Position numbers and translations under genes: made by a program
In this document: positions 36,140 to 49,523 of the stretch, piece after piece
How positions within the stretch are numbered: position 1 is the first letter of the stretch
Layout of the letters: every line of letters begins with the position of its first letter
Notes under the pieces: model-generated
Database searches by the model: none
Seen by the model: only the letters and a program-made list of their open reading frames with translations
What the model was told of the DNA's origin: nothing
NCBI GenBank assembly: GCA_003344405.1
Contig: NOWV01000080.1
Coordinates: 248,001-312,000 of the forward strand
Source of the DNA: Trichoplax sp. H2
Taxonomy: Eukaryota; Placozoa; Uniplacotomia; Trichoplacea
Direction of reading: 5' to 3'
Length of the DNA: 64,000 nucleotides

Positions 36140-38139
36140 TAAATTATTAACTTACAAAGCTTGCCTTCAGCCATGTGAATTTAAAGCATTTTTACAAGAA
36201 TACATCCAATAAATGAATTCCTATACTGCTATGATATTACAAGTCAGTCCTATTTTCTCACATTTGGCGCTTATTCAACTCGACAGTATTATTGCCCTTT
36301 GGTCAGGTGCTATGTCGTTACCATCAAAACTTGCAACACATAGAAAAACGGAACGATTATAGGAAATCTACTTTTAACTCACACAAAATATTCTCGATAG
36401 GAACTTTACTAGGACGCAAAAAATACTTATTATCGTAACTTATAGTTAGTAATAACGATGCTAACTATAACAGTACATACACAAACTTTTGGATACATCG
36501 CTGATAAATATCGATATAGAAATCGCGTTGAATACAAGTTTAGAGGGGATACTGCAACGAAATTTAATGTTAAGTTGTAGCCGTACAACAAACGATAACT
36601 CATTCCGCAATATGTATATGAAGTATAGGCTGTATAGCAAATAAAATACATTTGCGGTATAGTTTTAGTTAAAAGGTTCATATTTGTGTCATACGATGCT
36701 TACTTACTGGTATGCAGCGCAGGTACAAGAATACTCTGACATACTAGATATTGTATTGTTTATACTTTGTATAAGAGCAAGGCGTTTCTAAAATGAAATA
36801 GCGCCGAGAAATTATTTTTAAAATTTCGATATCTAATTTTTGCTAACCATGATTCTTATTGACCAATGTTTTGAGTATAACTTCATCCGTTCAGGTTGCA
36901 GACTGTAACTCCTGGTCGTAGATTGCACAAGTTTACCATTTGAAAATATCTATTCATATCGACTAAATAATGTTAAGATTAAACTTGAGGTAACAGGCGA
37001 CTGTCCTTATCTTTATATCACATGTAGCTTTATCTGATCTTACGCTATATTCTGCAGGTTGGTCTAAGAGGACAGTATAAGCTGATATTAATGCATTTAC
37101 TGATTACCGAACTAGCATTGCTTACTAATCTCTAGATTAGGCGTTAACATAGGCACAAGAATACGAAATAGTCTTAAAGATCTTTATTACATTTGGGTTA
37201 TGTTGGGAAAGAATATAAACAGCTCAAGTTATATGGATAAAGTTCTAGATTAGATTTTGGTGTGGGTCTTTAAACTCAAACGTACATATTAATATAAGTT
37301 TCTGAATAATAACGAAGAGAAAACATTTAAATCATTTTAGTCTAAAATATCTAAATTAGGCAAGAGAAGTATATTACGGTAGTTTTTATAAACGAAAAGT
37401 TTCTCTCTTAACATTTCGAAAATTATGCTATTAAAAAACTTGAATCTTTGTAGATTTGTCCTGTAGAAGTATGTAATTTAATGTCAAAACCATATATCCT
37501 CTAGATATCCACCTAATTATCAAGTTATGATTATTTATCGATACATTAGTTGTCGAGGGTAACGGTAAGAATGAAACTATTAAATGAAATAAACTGATAT
37601 TTGTTTGATTGCTTCAATCAATTCGATAAGAAAAGAACTTCGTTATGTTCATAATGATATGAAAGGTTACAGGTCATCAATTTACATCTACATTTATGTG
37701 CCGCATATAGGCATGTTCCTACTTTCACGTTATGATCATAATCTACTAAATAATACTACTATTATGTAATAAGTAAGTCAGGTTATTGAAGAGGACTAAA
37801 ATTTCAAAATTTCTATTAACAAATCGATTTAGTAAATTTAGTATCTAAAACTAGAAGTGCATTGCAGATCTTGAATCGAACATCGAAAAGATTACGCATT
37901 ATCGGTTATTCTTAAAATAAGAACAACTAAGTCATATACAAATGTTAAATAGTTCACAGCCAAATAGGTCTGAAAATGTATTCGAAGATATCTAACGAAG
38001 GATAATGCATCCGTGTATAAATTTCAGTTACTAGCTTAGTAATGAGTGAAGTAGACAGAAAAAAACTAGGTATGCACGTACTAGAAATCCTACAGAACGT
38101 AAGCATACAACTTTATGATGTAGGGCTATTAGTAGTCGG
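36140..38139. other. Intergenic, nothing recognised
   Basis: Spacer between the convergent 3' ends of DBNL and the Rab11-FIP gene. No exon chain, RNA gene or clear repeat seen on either strand. Confidence 0.6.
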
Positions 38140-41100
38140 TTAAGAATCTTGATTTTCTTCTCGTAGACGTTGATGATGTCTAAGATTTGTTATCTCTAGT
38201 AGCGTTGGGTCTTTTTCCATGACAACAGCGAGCAAGCTATCCAGATATGTTCGCATCCTACTATTTGTATCTTCTTGTTGTTTTAAAGCTTCCATAAGCT
38301 ATTTCATGAAAGAAAGATTATATCATTTTATAATCACTTCTTATTATCATTGCATCTCTTTTAATACAGTGTGTTAAGTTAAGAAATGATTACTTGTAAT
38401 AGAATACACGGCAATTACATATCGTAGTACGGATAATTACAGTACAGAAGTAATAAAACCTATCATTTACGTAGTTGGCTGCTGTACTTACCTCATCTTT
38501 ACTAGCAAATTCCAATTCTGCTGCCAAAGATTCTGCTGGCATATTATCATCTAAACTGACGCGCTGTAACTGGCCATCTAAATAAGTCTTTTGCATTCTA
38601 CTGTTGGCTTCTCTCAACTTTTGAATGTCCTGTAAAAAGAATGATAGTGTTACAATTGCAACTCTACCGAAAATTATGCAATATGATGGTTCAATAATTC
38701 TTCAACCTGATATTTGGCAAATAGTATCAATATCGACATAAAGTATCTTTCAGTTGCATATTGTATTTACATTCAACCCGATTTATTGCTGCAAGTAACC
38801 TATTACGATTGAAACTCAACTCTATTTTTCTGTTTCGATTTGCAATACAATATTTCCTAATCAGCAAGGTTACTATTTTAAACTATATACAATTCTTGTA
38901 ACTGGTAGGCCATCACGAGGTATTAATTAATTTAAAAATATAAATACTTGTATAAATTATAATATAATTAAGGAGATATCTATAAGGAATTGTTTAGTTA
39001 GTACTTAAAGTAGAAAAAAATGTATGCAACGCATAAAACCCTACATGACAATTATTCTAAGACTAATATTCTTGATAGCATTGGATGATAAATTAAGCAT
39101 ATTAATGCTCGCCTAACATGAGAAGAGATCCATACAAAATTGTTCATGAACTTATAGTACCAAAAACTTAGCGTAGAGCTACTATAAGATTGTAATGTAT
39201 GGAAATTAAGTTTTAGCTGCGTCTTACCCGTTGAAGCGATTTAATCTCATTCTGGTAACCACTCGTGTCTATAGCTACAAAATTCTTAGTCTCTAATGTT
39301 AATCTTTCGATTTCATCTTTAGCTTCATCATAATGTCGTTGCAGATTGTTATTTTCTTCTTGGGCCTCATGTAATACCTATGATATTTTTGATAACAGTA
39401 CTCATTCTTAATATTTAAACTTTATTGTTAAATTGTTAAACGTTCAAATGACGTATGCGCGATAATTCCTAACGACAGTATAGAGTCCGACTGCGTAACT
39501 GCTATTGACAGTGAGATCGTAAATTGACCTTCTACAATATCATTTAAGTCACAATATTGCTAGTACTAACATAGTTATTAATTTCTAGACACATGAAGTA
39601 GTGTTTGATAAATATCATAAATAGAATATTACAATATTATAAAAAGTCAGTCAAAGTAGCTAACACTATATCTAACGCTATATCTAGCAAATAACGTAGT
39701 TCGTTTCTAAATATTATATCAAGTAGAAATATACATCGTATTTTAAAATTGCTATGAGAGTTCTACCTGCTTAAATACTTGTTGATCTTCTTCAATACAT
39801 GTCTTCAGGTCCACAATTTCTTTTTCTAGAGTCTTTACTGAATCTTCACTACGGTTAAATCGGAGTTGCAAATCATCGTTTTTTTCTTGTAATGAAGTAG
39901 CTTTCTGTCATAATTATCCAAATATTAGTTGTTACAAAGTCTTCACTTAATCTAATTCTACCGTAAGGTCTATCTATAAGCTATCTTTAATTTTATGAGT
40001 TATTTCAAGGTGGAATCTAATTTTCTTCATTCAATTCAAACTGATATTTATAATAACGGTCAATAATTGCACACTGTGTAACTTACCGCATGGTCTAGAT
40101 CTTGTTGACCCTTCAGATAAGAAATTTCTTGAGCGTAATTTTTGCATTTCATATTTAGATCTTTAATCCTGCGGATGCAATTTATCATAATATGTCAAAA
40201 AGTATACTTAATCTGGAAAATACACTCTATTTACGTACTGGAGATGTAGGGACTCAATCTGTTTGTCTCTATCAGCCTCTAATCTTGTCTGCATGAAAGG
40301 TATAAAAACGTCATAGTAATGAGCGATTATCAAGTTACATATGATAGTTTAGAAACTCAAAAGGTGAGAGAAATAATGAATGTAATTAGCAATTACTTAT
40401 AATAGATTTGAGTTTAATATTGGTTTACTGGGAACGCTAGACACTTCTACTGCTATCTAGTACTGTGGTATACTTATATTCAATCTAATGATAAAGCAGG
40501 AATGACTTTAATAATGCACTTACGACGTAAGCTTTATGCTTTTTCTTTTCTTCCGCAAGATCACTAGCATGAACAGTTCTGCTCTCACTTAGTTGTTCCT
40601 CCAGATAGTTACACCGTTGTACAAATTGACTATTTTCAATTTTTGTACGCTTTAATGCTTCAGAGTGCGACGAACATTGTTTTTCAGTTTTCTCTAGCTG
40701 AGATGTAAGATGTAATATCTACAACATTACGATAAATAAAGACATGCATGAAATTCTGATATGAAAATAATTATAGCTGCGGCTGATTTAGTAATCACGA
40801 TTTATCTTTTTATCGAGAATAGTAGAGTTTAGCCCTCAGTATTTTGACGATTACTACGCAGATCTATAGACGCTCATAACCAAAATTTTAGAAGAACGTT
40901 TTGTATAGTAACTTTCAAATAGTTATCTTTTATCGTAGCTGAGTTGCAAACATTAGCTGTATATCAGGTAATCAATCCATGAATATTAAGAAATAATTTA
41001 TAGTACGCATGATGTCATGAACTATTTAAGTGAGTACTAAAAACAGAAATACCAAATGATATACGTAACTATACCTGATCATTTAATTTATGTAAATATT

Positions 41101-44100
41101 CTGCGTTGTCGTCCGATGCCTGACTATCTGTACTGTTTTTTCTACTGAGATAAGAAGGAGTACCATTAACTTTTGCGCGGGTGAGTAGTTTCCTGTTAAG
41201 AATTTGATACAATAATATTATATAACACTTAAATCTATCATTAATCTGTACAGGAAAAAGTGCGCAACATTAAAGTGTAATTTAAAGCTTATAATTGCAG
41301 TTCAATTGCATACAAAATTTTATAGCTAAAGCTCATCATCGGATATGACTACTTACACTCCTACCCTTCGTCCGGAAGGAGTTCGTACTAGTCTAATAGT
41401 AGACAAAGATAAATGTTACCAATGCGATAATAAAAGCCAGCTACGTAGCCAGGCATTATCAAGTAACGGTAAAAGGACATCTTTCCGATCATTACGACTA
41501 CATTTATCGTAACATTGACTTTAAGTTATAAACATGCAGTAGTGTATGGTTACCGAGCGGGGGTTAACTCCTTATCGGATTCTTCATCGATCATCATCGA
41601 ATCGTCTTCACCCATTCCGACAAAGCCCTCTTCATTTGTGCTTGCCGAGAGTAAACTACTATTTACGCCTTCCTTCTGATTTAATTCATCAGTAGTACTC
41701 GTATTTTGATTGTCAGCGTTAACTAAAGTTACTGATTCGTCTTTGGTATCGGTTACGGAATCTGTCGTGTCAGCAACGCTGACGTGCATTTCCTGACCAT
41801 CAACGAGATCCTTTGTACCTGCCTATAAGTGTACGTTTTTGTAAACGTCAATAGTATACTTTTAAGTGCAATTATAAGAGCCATTGTTAAATATATATGG
41901 GAATAATGATTCTATAGATGGCCTTGTTGTTAGTTGTAAAGCCATAATGATAGCTATATACGATACTTATCAAATTATTGATCTAGATGTTAATTTCACT
42001 TTTAATGGCTTATTAGTTTAAATTACAATTTATGATGCAATCATAATTTCTTCAATTAGATTTACTATGTAAAATTAGTCATAGGACGTAATCTTTAGAT
42101 ATTAATTAACTATAGTGCAAAGAACGATATAGTATCCATAGCAAACGAATAACTAGGATAATAGGCTATCAAATCGATAAATGAGTGCCTTTTAGGTCGA
42201 ATATTAAATCTTAACAGGTCATTAAATTGGCGTAATAAGTTTCAATTGTTGAAGCAGTGACTGATTCCAAAAAATATTTCTTAAATCTTAGTAGTCTAGC
42301 TACAATCGAATCGAATAAACAGCACTCGAATTTACAGTACGAAATTGAACTACTTAAGAATTTACATCACCATATGAAAAGGTCTACATGTAAAATGGTT
42401 ATTAAGGAATAAGAAGACAAAATTCCCGAGCGTTCTAAATGTAAAGTACTTATATTGAGATTCCTTACCAACTGATCCTGTTGTAATTGATGGTATTTTT
42501 CTAATGAATCAAGGACATCTGGTGCAGGTTGGTAACCATTGCGACTATTTCCTAGTAATATGTAAACATAAGGAACAAAAGATAGCACAGATATCAATTA
42601 GTCATTCAAGGCAGTGGGAATTAATGCAATATAATTCTCAGATAAGAGATATAAAAGTGAAGTTAGACAAATAAAAAACAGATAATTTGTTATTCAAAGT
42701 CACAAGAATAAAGATGAAAGGGGGTTTTGATAATATTTGCAATCTCACTTTATAAAACTTTCTGACAAATCAATTGCACTAAATGCCGACAATATATCAG
42801 ACCCGGTACAGGCCACAAACTAATAAATGATGAGACTGCAGTCTGGATATACAGTACTCGTATATTGAAATAACAGCATTCTTAATTTAATTTCAATTTT
42901 TACCATACACATACTGTAGATAATACACTTAGATCCGATTTCAATGGTAAATTAATCAAAAATCAACTGACGCTTATTCTAAAGAAATCGTACCATTTAT
43001 AATCTATAGAAGACTATAACCAACCTGGTAATTTAGTACAGTATATCGAACATATCATTATCATTTACGTAATACCATGACATGACCATTTTTATTTCTT
43101 CTTTCTAATACTATGAGCGCTATACATTGTACAATCTATTGTATATTATTAATTATTTGAAAGAACTAAAACATCCTAATATTCGTTTACATGAGGACTT
43201 GAATACTGGCCGTGATAACATGAGGCTACTAAGAAATGCCTGTTTTTGAGCCGTACGTGAGCCAAAAATAAAATTTTGTCATATACGAAATCTCTAGCTA
43301 TAGCGAAGTCATATGTGCTTGTTAAAAACGATCAATATAATACGTAGTATTAGCGTTGCTTATCTAGATGTGAAGATTTAAGCACTCGAAAGTGACATAA
43401 AGAATAGAAACGGTTTCGATGCCAGTTGTAAGCATTGCTAGCTATATTATGATACCGTACTTTACCTGTAAAAACGCACTTAACACGTTCTTTAAATTCT
43501 TCATAATCAAATCTACCGCGTCCTTCCGGATCTAAACTCCGAATGATTTCTTGTACCTCCTAAAATTTTAAAGGTTAAAGCGTTATAATACCAATTCTCA
43601 TCAAAACGTATCAATTATCTATCATCATACAATAAATCGCCATTTAGTGTGCATAGGTGAAATATACCAAGCGTCTCTGTTGTTACGTTTATAATATACA
43701 CGTAAAAACGAGTAGCTGTATTGATTGATAATTATAATGTGACACTGACTTCCATTTGGAGATATTATTAAAAGTTTCGTATTTAAAAATTAAATTTATA
43801 GCTAGATTTCAATTCCGTCTCTTAAGAAAATGAGTAATTTTCTCCAGGCAAAGAATCTTTATAACGATACAACTAATGTACGATAAAAGGTAAAACAAGT
43901 CCTATTACATAATATCTAGTACGCTGACTTTAGTTTCAGGATGCACTCAATTATGGCCATAAGCACAATCGAAATTAAAGCAAAAGTTTGGAGGATAGGT
44001 GAAATCTTACTTCTTATTAGTGAGAAAGTGTCCATTAAAGGGTATACGAGTAGGCCCATAACTATCCAAGCAAACAACGAATGAATCAAGTTTATGAAGA

Positions 44101-47019
44101 TATTAACTTGACGTGCACGATAAACTACTGAAAGCCCAACAAGCTACGATAAACAAATAATATTTTGACGACGGCTAATTAGCCAAAGTCATTTAGTAAA
44201 AAAAATCGATAAGTCGCGTTGCTATGATAACATATAAGCTATCCCTAACTTTTTCAAGTAAAGCAGCTTGAATTTACAAGCTACATACGCACCTATAGAA
44301 ATTGCTAAAGATATTGAGATTTTTATCACGCGTCGTAATGGATTTTCAAAGTGTCATTAAGCGCGTACATAAATTATCCTATGCTATATTTGAGCAAGCT
44401 TTAACATGCAATAAAAGTTGATCATTAAAGGAAATGATATCGTTTATGACCTATTCTCGACGATGCCTTACGGTAATGTTTTTATTGCCTAATCAATACT
44501 TCTGGTGTTCAGCTATTAAGAAGATTTGCAGTATACTGTAGGGTTAACGTTTACTTTGATTTTGAAACAAAGATGAACCGAATTAGACAAGGTTTTACAG
44601 TCAGTTCACTTTCCATTGAAATATGTTCACAACAATCTTATTTTTCATGACTTTGCTGAATAGAGAGCACTATAAAGTGAGGTATCTAGATGATCATGGG
44701 CCATATCAATCGATACTGCAATGATTATGGTCAGGGTATCGCTCCTTACTTAAGGGCGTTGAAGGGCATCGTAATGCTGTTTACGAGTATTATGATTAAT
44801 GTGGCTTTACAATATTGTACAGTAATGGTGGCAATTTACATGTTACAGCAAGCTAAGTCAGTGGTAAAGTCAATTCGGAGGTTGTGATCAAAGCCGCTGA
44901 CTGTTGTATGATAATGCTCACGGTATACTTATAATTTAGGCTATATCCTGGAATGACTAAATAATGCCAAAGTACAGTACAGTACAGTAGTGGCCTACTG
45001 CTATGATTGCATACTGTAAACTGTTTTATAGTAGTTCTCTTTACTCTACAAACAAACCAAAAGCAGAATTGTTATTACAACTTGTAATTTCAACAGTAGC
45101 CGGTGTCTGTTGCAAAGTGACGTTGTTATTACTGTACTGTTACAATTCATTCCAAGACTGGACTGAAACATACAAATTCATTCTGCCTTGGATATCTTTC
45201 CTTTAAGATCAACGTGGAAATGGACGATCAGTACGACCATTAAATCAATCTGTTTTAAATATAGTAGTACCCAGCTATTACCGGGATATATATAATGTCG
45301 AATGGTAATACTATCTGTTAATTATTAATAAATGGGTACATTATCGTAAACCGTCAGCAAAGCGACGGGAGTTTGGACTAGTATATACTAAATGATCCAA
45401 TTTATTCAAACATTGCCACTCTAGTTATATTATATTAAGTACAGTACTTGTAGTTTAGTTAATGTTTTCTGATGGAGTTTATAAAAAGCGAACGAGGCCT
45501 TGGACTGTTATTAAAATCTCCCAATTTTAAGATTAGCTATTGCAATACTGTAAGTTGACCATTTGTGGAGGACATTTCTATCAATGAATAACACATGCCT
45601 TTGGCAATCATTTTAACGTCTACATTTTGTCCTAATTAAAGCATTTTCAAGAATACCCTAAATTAATAGAAGATTTTATCAACGTGCTACTGAATAGGTA
45701 TACTACAGTATGGTTTCAATTCAATCAGTTAATGAAAATTATTACGTTCTATCGATCACTCAATGCTATTACAGATGAATGTGTAAGAAAACATCTCTCC
45801 ATTGGACTAATAGTAAATTAGGACATTTTGAAGAGGCAAATTGTTGTAGCCTTAAAAGAAACTGATGTTTGCAATACTATCCTATGTTGATCGAATTAAA
45901 AATGAATCAAACCATAGTTACCAGGAAAATTAGTGATCATTAATTCATCAGTAACGTAGTATTGAGTATCCTGGTGCTTTAATTAGGGTAAGAAAAGGCA
46001 GTCAAAGATAGAAGTGTCAATGTTTCCATGTCTTGAGTTCATCTTTTACCACATATTAGTAGTAAAGGATGATTCTTGTCTCCTTTCTATGACATGGATG
46101 AATAGGTATTGTAGTCTGGTGGGTAGAAAGCCAGTATCGGTATGTGGTCAATATCGATGACTATCCGTGTCAAGTCGTGTTCAAAGAAGAAAAATGAGCA
46201 AAATGTCACTGATTGCTTATTTATCCTTTCTATTGACTTGGCATAGACTATAATGAAAATAAGTATAAGAAGGGAAAGGAGATATGCAGTTGGTCTTTTG
46301 GTTTAAATTGTGCCAAGTCTCGTCTGGCAAGAAAAGGAGTAGAAAGCCTACGTTAGTATGGCTTGCCATCATGATTGTTAGACGATGCAAAGAAAAAAAA
46401 GATTGTTGAAATGTATGATATCGCTGCAAAAATGTGGTGAGAATAATCAGTCCATGGGATAAAGTACAGTAAGAAATGCAATCGATTGGAAGCTGAATTG
46501 AATCATAAAAATTAGTCTACCTCCTGCAGTAACTGGTAAGAAAGGATTGATGGGTGATGTTGTTTTCTAGGTGATGATAACATGTTATCCATGGCTACAC
46601 TGTACTGTCGATTAGGAGAATTCAATGTGGACCCCAATGGGATATTCGTCTACTGGCAATCTCTAACTAGGGTAGGCTAATTTTATCGAGAGTGAATATG
46701 GTTGGTATTGGATAATTAGGGTAGAGTAGACCTTAGCAATGATTGCCACTTTGTCAGTCATGGGAGTATTTCTAGTTTGGACAAGTATCAACATTGGAGT
46801 GAGTGATCGAGATCGTTGATACCATGACTAGGTGTGAATTAACTGGTCACTGTCTGTCTCTCTCTCGCTTACCCCTTGATCACCAAATGTAGAAGCCCAT
46901 TGCTGCATGTCTTCCACAGTAATAAAGCCTTTGCCATGCTCGTCTAATGCTCGAATGACTGAATTTAATCGCAATCGCAGTGGAAGCTCCTCTTCTTCTG
47001 CCATAATGGTTGGGGTCAA
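38140..47019 (-). CDS. RAB11FIP4: Class II Rab11 family-interacting protein (FIP3/FIP4/Nuf-like)
   Basis: Thirteen coding exons on the minus strand: 46873-47019, 43466-43559, 42469-42551, 41554-41822, 41357-41392, 41075-41192, 40524-40718, 40239-40288, 40087-40168, 39767-39904, 39228-39377, 38492-38629, 38140-38298. All phases agree; 552 residues. Residues about 20-80 form two EF-hand-like units (DEHGKGFITVED and DPEGRGRFDYEE). Next is an acidic low-complexity stretch (the 269-nt exon), then about 300 residues of coiled coil. The C-terminus is the Rab11-binding FIP-RBD, LMEALKQQEDTNSRM then YLDSLLAVVMEKDPTLLEI at about 518-536. Family role: homodimeric Rab11 (and Arf6) effector on recycling endosomes, moving vesicles along microtubules and to the cleavage furrow. 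Whether it is closer to FIP3 or FIP4 cannot be settled here; it probably represents the single ancestral class II gene. An internal Met six codons in (47004) is an alternative start. Confidence 0.9.
45355..45382 (-). repeat. 28-bp dispersed element, copy 2
   Basis: Reverse complement of 2490-2517 with a single mismatch; the core AGCAAAGCGACGGGAGTTTG is exact. It lies in intron 1 of the Rab11-FIP gene. The two copies are about 43 kb apart in opposite orientation. Confidence 0.6.
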
Positions 47020-47394
47020 TGCAACAAGCTTACCACCTTACAGTAATGATACAGGCTGACAAGATTGACAACAGCCAATAAACTCTACTGTAGACGTTCA
47101 ATGATGCCTTGCTTGTTTTCTCCTACCAATGCAATCCAATTCAAGGTAAAATACAAGAGTCAAGCAGTGAAAAATGGATCCAATGGAGTGGGACAAGATT
47201 GGATTTTCTTCAGTGAAATTTTTCAATTTCCTTTGATGGCGCAAGTTGAGGATGGAAGCAGTGAGCCAATGGAGTGCGTCAACTGCAATGATTTCAGTCG
47301 CTTGTGAGTCATTCGCCTAGAAAACGAACTTGCTTCTCAACAATAGCATGAGTCAACCAAGGCACGATTGACGGTCGAGATCAGCGTCAACAAT

Positions 47395-47434
47395 GACTGA
47401 CTGCATTGTTGCCTACTGTTTAATGCAGTCAGTC
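47395..47434. repeat. 13-bp hairpin upstream of the Rab11-FIP gene
   Basis: GACTGACTGCATT (47395-47407) pairs exactly with AATGCAGTCAGTC (47422-47434); the flanking CAA/TTG bases extend it imperfectly. It lies between a pair of TGAGTCA sites (47305 and 47349) and the pentamer array. Confidence 0.6.
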
Positions 47435-47539
47435 GTTGACAACAATATCAACGCATTGTGTGTGTGTGTATACTGATACATCTGTCTAGGGCCACGCCAA
47501 TGCCAATATTGTCCGCCACTCTTCATCTACGATTGAATA

Positions 47540-47960
47540 TGTCTACAGTACTGGCATCGAGTGTTCCATGATACAGTACACTAGTGGCAGTATTGATGCT
47601 CCACTGCAGATACTGTACAGTGTACAGTACGACGTCAGTTGGACACTGGCGCACTGTACTGTACTGTACAGTACGACATCGGTTTGGACACTGACATACT
47701 GTACTGTACAGTACACTAGTGGCAGTATTTACGCTCCACTCCAGAAACTGCATGATGTACAGTGTACTGTACTGTACACTGTACAGTGTACAGTACGACG
47801 CCAGTTGGACACTGACGTACTGTACACTATGCTACTGTGCTTGACTCGATACAGTACAGTACACTAGTGGCAGTATTCACGCTCCACTCCAGAAACTGCA
47901 TGATGTACTGTACAGTGTACAGTACAGTGTACTGTACACTGAGTGTACAGTGGGACATTT
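47540..47960. repeat. Tandem array with embedded GTAC palindromes
   Basis: Three units begin with TACAGTACACTAGTGG at 47572, 47707 and 47855 and continue through GCTCCACT-CAGAAACTGCATGATG-type sequence. A second motif, GTACAGTACGAC...TTGGACACTG, is interleaved near 47625, 47669 and 47785. Runs of ACTGTAC/GTACAGT separate the blocks. It occupies the divergent region between the Rab11-FIP and CDK11 genes. Open frames on both strands across it are repeat by-products. Confidence 0.85.
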
Positions 47961-48482
47961 GTGCAACTCTGATTGACTTGCTGGCTACCGTACTGTGGGA
48001 TTGAAGGATAGCTTGGAGCAATCGACTCCATTTCAATTTTCAATTTAGAGCAAATGCAAAACAAATAACAAGACGTCAATGTTGATTTAATCCTCATCAG
48101 TCATCCTCCTTTAAATATAGTATTGGTACATTGAAGTCGAGTACTTTCTAGGGGTGGGCGGTCGGCGACATGGACATTGGTGTTTTCTTTCAAAATAGCT
48201 TGAATGAAAGGTAATTTACTCGAATAAACAGCACGGCATGTTTGTTTTCTACCAGTCGGTGTACTAAGTTACGGACTGACAAAAACATGCCAATCAACCA
48301 ACAACAGTACCACTATTCACGATAGTCAGGTATGTCGAACTAGTACAAAGTACATTATTGTAGAACTTGAAGCATTACAGTATGATGGTTACAATGCTTG
48401 ATTTCAATTCGACATTGCATCTATTGCATATCTTCATGCTCGTCGGGCAAATTTCATTCCACAACTTTCCACTTTTCATACT

Positions 48483-48526
48483 GCAGTACTATACTGTACA
48501 CTGTACAGTGTACAGTACAGTACTGC
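48483..48526. repeat. 44-bp near-perfect palindrome of ACTGT/ACAGT pentamers
   Basis: Centred between 48504 and 48505 (CTGT|ACAG). Arms of 22 bp differ at one base pair. It belongs to the same pentamer style as 48860-48930 and 49336-49388 and lies about 1 kb upstream of the CDK11 start codon. Confidence 0.85.
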
Positions 48527-48839
48527 ATGCTACCGTCCAGCGTCCAGTACATAGTGTAAAAAAAGGACACTATACAGAACAGTGGACAGACTGACGATCT
48601 TTACTAGACATTTTGAAATATGGGTAAATGGGTAATGCAGAATAATGGATTGCAGCTTAGTGTGCGCGATTCTTGTACTCCACTCATTGTACAGTGTAAT
48701 GTTATCGGATGGTATACAGCACTGGCAAAGGATGCTTCCGATGTGGAGAGGATGAGATATATTTTATTCGTATCTTAGAGAGAGAAAATCAACAAGACTC
48801 TGAGGAAAGTTTCGGTTGCATCAGACTGAGCGTCCATTG

Positions 48840-49388
48840 CACAGTACGAGTACGCGCAGTGGCGGTCTACTGTGCAGTATATTGTTATACAGTACAGTAT
48901 ACAGTACAGTACTGTACAGTGTACAGTACGTTGGATATGATACTTCATTATGTTACATGGACTACATACTGTATATACAGTGATGGAGGCCACTGACGGA
49001 TTGCCGGACAGATCGTCATTCATTACAGATTGAAGGCGCTGATGGTGATCAATGGACATCTAGGCTGTAACGTACAGTACAGGGTAGCTTCAAATTGCCG
49101 GCCATTGAAATGATATCAAGACATAATTTTAAGACTAAATTGAACAAATTTGGTATCAAGCGATAGCCTAGATGTTTAAAATTTCAAATTTCGTAACAAA
49201 AATTGTAAAAATAATCAATTTTTAGGTTCTAATTCTACTTAAAATATCATGAATCTGCAGTACGAACTGAAATTTCAGTCCAATCCTTCTAACAAAAGAA
49301 TAGAGTATGCGTAGATCGTGGTCAATGGCTCCCATACTGTACTGTACTGTACTGTACTGTAGTACTGCACAGTGTACAATGTACAGTC
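48840..49388. promoter_or_regulatory. CDK11 5' flank rich in GTAC pentamers
   Basis: Contains a perfect GTACAGTACTGTAC palindrome near 48904, further ACAGT/ACTGT runs to 48930, and an uninterrupted (ACTGT)5 run at 49336-49360. The Rab11-FIP start (47019, minus) and the CDK11 start (49524, plus) face away from each other across 2.5 kb, so this stretch may be part of a bidirectional promoter region. No TATA box is convincing. Confidence 0.35.
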
Positions 49389-49523
49389 ACGGTAGTTCGT
49401 ACTGTATCGAACGCACTGGATGCACTGTACTTGGAGTGGTCAAATGCTGTAGGGTACAGTACTAAAACAACTTCAAACAAGCAGCAGGACGTTAGAAAGG
49501 CTAAAATCACACTGCAATCACCA

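Noticed and set aside
47065-47307. 80-codon open frame upstream of the Rab11-FIP start
   Set aside because: No similarity or splice support; lies in the divergent regulatory region.
47568-48097. Overlapping open frames on both strands (TVQYCTV-type translations)
   Set aside because: The self-complementary ACTGT/ACAGT runs contain no stop codons and so give long frames on both strands.
48709-48996. Open frame with CFRCGE, recalling a CCHC zinc knuckle
   Set aside because: The remaining knuckle residues are absent and the frame runs into pentamer repeats.
49431-49523. N-terminal extension of CDK11 from a TTG
   Set aside because: No ATG; the extension overlaps promoter-type repeats, while ATG at 49524 is followed directly by the family's N-terminal motif.
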